DNA from: Centropus unirufus
Taxonomy: Eukaryota > Chordata > Aves > Cuculiformes > Centropidae
Length of the DNA: 64,000 nucleotides
Direction of reading: 5' to 3'
Assembly: GCA_013397695.1 (NCBI GenBank)
Contig: VYZI01000130.1
Location: 1,437,522 to 1,501,521, forward strand
Below are positions 61,399-64,000 of the stretch, piece after piece. The position numbers and the translations under genes are program-made. Position 1 is the stretch's first letter, and each line of letters starts with the position of its first letter. Below the pieces are notes generated by a model, which saw nothing but the letters and a program-made list of their open reading frames with translations, did no database searches and had not been told where the DNA came from.

Positions 61399-62989
61399 GT
61401 AAGCTTTTAGTAACTATAAATCTGCATTGGAGAGGATAGTACCAACAAATGAAAGTATAGTTCTAACCTTTTAAGGGCAGAGAATGCATGCAGCTGTGTC
61501 TGGATATACTACCAGATCTCAAAAAGGAGGAAAACCACTAATTATTATTATCATTCAGAATTTAATACAAAGCCAAAAGAAGAAAGCACTTAGGAATTAT
61601 TGATTTCCCAGATGGCAACAATGTTTTTGGATATCAATATAACATCATATAATACCAAAGCTTTCCTCTTGTTCCTCATATAGCTCTAAGAAAGTTAACT
61701 TGCTGGAAGCCTTGCTGGCACAAGAACATAATAGCATACAGTATTTTGGCTATATTGAGCACTGGAAAATTTTGGTGACTTCTAAATCCCTTTAGCATAG
61801 AATTGCTTTATTTTCAGGATCCACTATAATTAGTTACAAAAGGTTATTTGAGTGAGACCTGAGGCAAGACTGGCACGTTATTGTTACATGAAATCAATTT
61901 CACTTACTTTCTCCTCTTGCTCTAATATTTTCTTTTAAATCTATAGTAAAGAAATAGAGAATTTCAGACAGTCATTTACCGACAATGACTTGTTCACTAG
62001 TTTCAACAATGCATTCAAAAACAGTGAAGGGATTCAGCCGATGTCAGCCTTTGGCTGAACAGTTCTCTGCATCTATCAGGCTATGTCTCCACCTACATTA
62101 CATATTCCAAACATGGCCAACTTCTAGACACTGCTGACCTATATAAACTTCTCATGCTTTAACTGAAGTTTGAGCAGAGGCAGCACGTCCCTCTAGCTCT
62201 GTTCATTCTCCCAGACATGAACAGCCTCATACATTACTGATACTCCATAGTTTGCAAGATCAAAAGAAAAAGGACATATCTCCAGAAAACCTGGTCTAGT
62301 TTTATAGTGCAAGAATTCTAAAGCAGAAGTCTTAAGAAGCCACAGCGCATCCTATGCTCTTAAGTGGGGTAGATGGAAGAAATATTCAAGCATAGACAGA
62401 GTAATGGAGTCTTGTTTTAAGAACCATGCTAGAGAATTGAAATTTAGGCAAAGATGCCAGAGACATGGCAACTACTAACAGAAAAAGTGAGTGCCCATCA
62501 GCTTACTACCTTCTGATGCGCAGTGCATGAATGTCACTATTATTCCTATTCCATATTCTGAAATAGTTATGTTTTTGTGTTCATTTGCTAGTGAAAAATT
62601 TGGCAGATATAAAAAGACCTAAACTGGGATGGATTTGAGTGCCCATGCATGTACGTGCACAGACAATGAGGAAAAACAGGATAAATTTTAAAACAGGAAA
62701 GACATGCCTTTAACAATTGCTTCAGTCCTGACTAGAAAAGATAGCTGCTGAAAGCATATCAGTGATTAGTCTGTTGACCTTTCTTCAACTTGAAGTCATC
62801 AGCTATTGTTCTCCGCTGATAGTAATAATAACCTTTTTTTATGAGGTGACTGACAGAAAATCCTTAGAGACCACGGTCTTTCACAAGAGCAACATGTTTA
62901 AAAAGAAATCATTTTCAGTAGGCGCGATACAGTGAAATTAATTCAGAATTTTTACATCAAATATTAGAAACATTAAACACTGTTTATGC

Positions 62990-63005
62990 AAAAAAAAAAA
63001 AAAAA
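62990..63005 (+). repeat. A16 homopolymer
   Basis: Sixteen A residues. No retrocopy body or target duplication was recognised beside the run. Confidence 0.95.
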
Positions 63006-64000
63006 GAACATTCAAAATGACTTTTAAAGGACAAAGCTGTAGCAGAAGATTGGGAAGCAGAGAAGTGCAATCACTTTCCACATTTCCCCTTTTTTTAACT
63101 GAGAAGGTAGAAAGTTTTTGAAAGTTTTCTTTTCTATGCTACATTTTGAAAGGAGAAAAGGAGGGAAATCAGAGACAGTATGAATTGTCACAGGGAATAT
63201 CCTATATTTAACAATGGCCAGACTAAATCCTTAGATATGAACACCACTATTATACTTCATTTTAGAGGAGGGGATTTCTTCCTAATCACAGTCAGCAATC
63301 ATCTCATGACCTGAAGCGGCAGTGGCTGCCCCCTTCACATTTTCATTCTTCCTAGTGTAATTGCCTATGTTACTCTAGACCAGACTTGAATGGAAGTCCC
63401 TTTTAAGGAAACCCCGGGAGGTGGAGCTGATAATAGGGTAGGTGGCTCTCATTCCTCAGAGTCATTATTGAACCAATCAGACAATACAGTGTTAGGGGTC
63501 ACAATGCAACTAGCAGTGCACTGTTCTGAATGAAATGTAAAGTCAAAGCCCTGAATAACTGTGGCCATTAGACAGAACTTTTTTCAAGGCTGAAGGAGCT
63601 TTCTCCAGCAAGACCTAACCTGAGGTATTGTACTTTCCCTTTCTGTTAGTACAGTCAGTCCCTTAGCCTGTCTTGGTAGTATATAGGTCTATGTGTGCTT
63701 AAAAACTATTCTCCTTCCCTAGTGGAAAGAGCTGCAACTCACCAGTGGGATTTTCAGTTTGACAATCCTACCTGCTAAAACGTGATCATCATTTTCCTGG
63801 AGGGCCGCAGAGTATTTTTCCTTAAACTCAGTGTGCTTCCAATGCTCGGTGTATTTACCCCTATTAGCTCCAAGTGAGCTGTGGAACTGAACAGCCAGTA
63901 TGTATACTGCAAAGATCAAGAATTATTTAGATACTTATCTGAAAGAATGTCTCCTTTACCTAGCAATAAGTGTACTCCAGGCTAAAAATTTTGAAATGTA

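Larger units (their letters stand above)
59227..64000. other. Gene-free AT-rich stretch to the window end
   Basis: Apart from the 46-bp splice-bounded segment there is no recognised gene or repeat. A phrase near 60749-60780 (tctcaaacttttccagggt) recalls the terminus of hAT-type elements, but no partner end was found. Confidence 0.5.

Noticed and set aside
62990..63005. Poly(A) tail of a retrocopy
   Set aside because: No recognisable body upstream and no target duplication. A slippage-grown A run is enough.
1..64000. CRISPR arrays, bacterial operons, rRNA or tRNA genes
   Set aside because: Nothing with regularly spaced repeats, ribosome-binding sites or structured RNA sequences was recognised. 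The repeat content is that of a vertebrate.

Overview
The window looks like non-coding vertebrate DNA, most likely from a bird. It is visibly AT-rich, and no frame gives a recognisable protein. The longest open stretches are about 150 codons or less, with no familiar domain. Its interspersed repeats are dominated by CR1 LINEs. One is a 3' end of the usual avian type (18511-18858, minus strand). All repeat assignments come from memory of consensus sequences; no database search was run.

Layout. 1-3060 holds nothing recognisable. 3061-3604 is a probable solo LTR of an endogenous retrovirus, plus orientation, with three TGACTCA motifs in U3. 3605-14180 is gene-free, with short tandem repeats near 6.98, 7.95 and 8.6 kb. 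14180-16622 contains a conserved-element-like patch and a pair of ~175-bp direct repeats 1.81 kb apart. 18511-18858 is the younger CR1. 24183-25960 is a long, much older amniote-type CR1 copy covering part of ORF2 and the 3' end. 25983-26088 may be a small DNA element. 28916-29170 and 58294-58432 are further CR1 fragments, and 34840-35160 may be another. 35493-35643 and 56398-56502 look like very old MIR/CORE-SINE relics. 50018-50269 looks like a decayed retrocopy of an unidentified coding sequence. The rest is unique-looking AT-rich sequence with microsatellites and homopolymers.

Gene context. No confident gene is present, so the window is either a gene desert or part of a large intron. The recognised CR1 pieces all lie on the minus strand. 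A few well-formed splice-bounded segments lie on the plus strand (44680-44773, 45787-45825, 59157-59226, 61353-61398) and happen to be phase-compatible. This would fit an intron or lncRNA locus transcribed from the plus strand, but it is weak evidence. Nothing here amounts to a convincing new biological system. The best leads are the duplicated 175-bp element, the LTR with repeated AP-1-like sites, and the splice-bounded segments.
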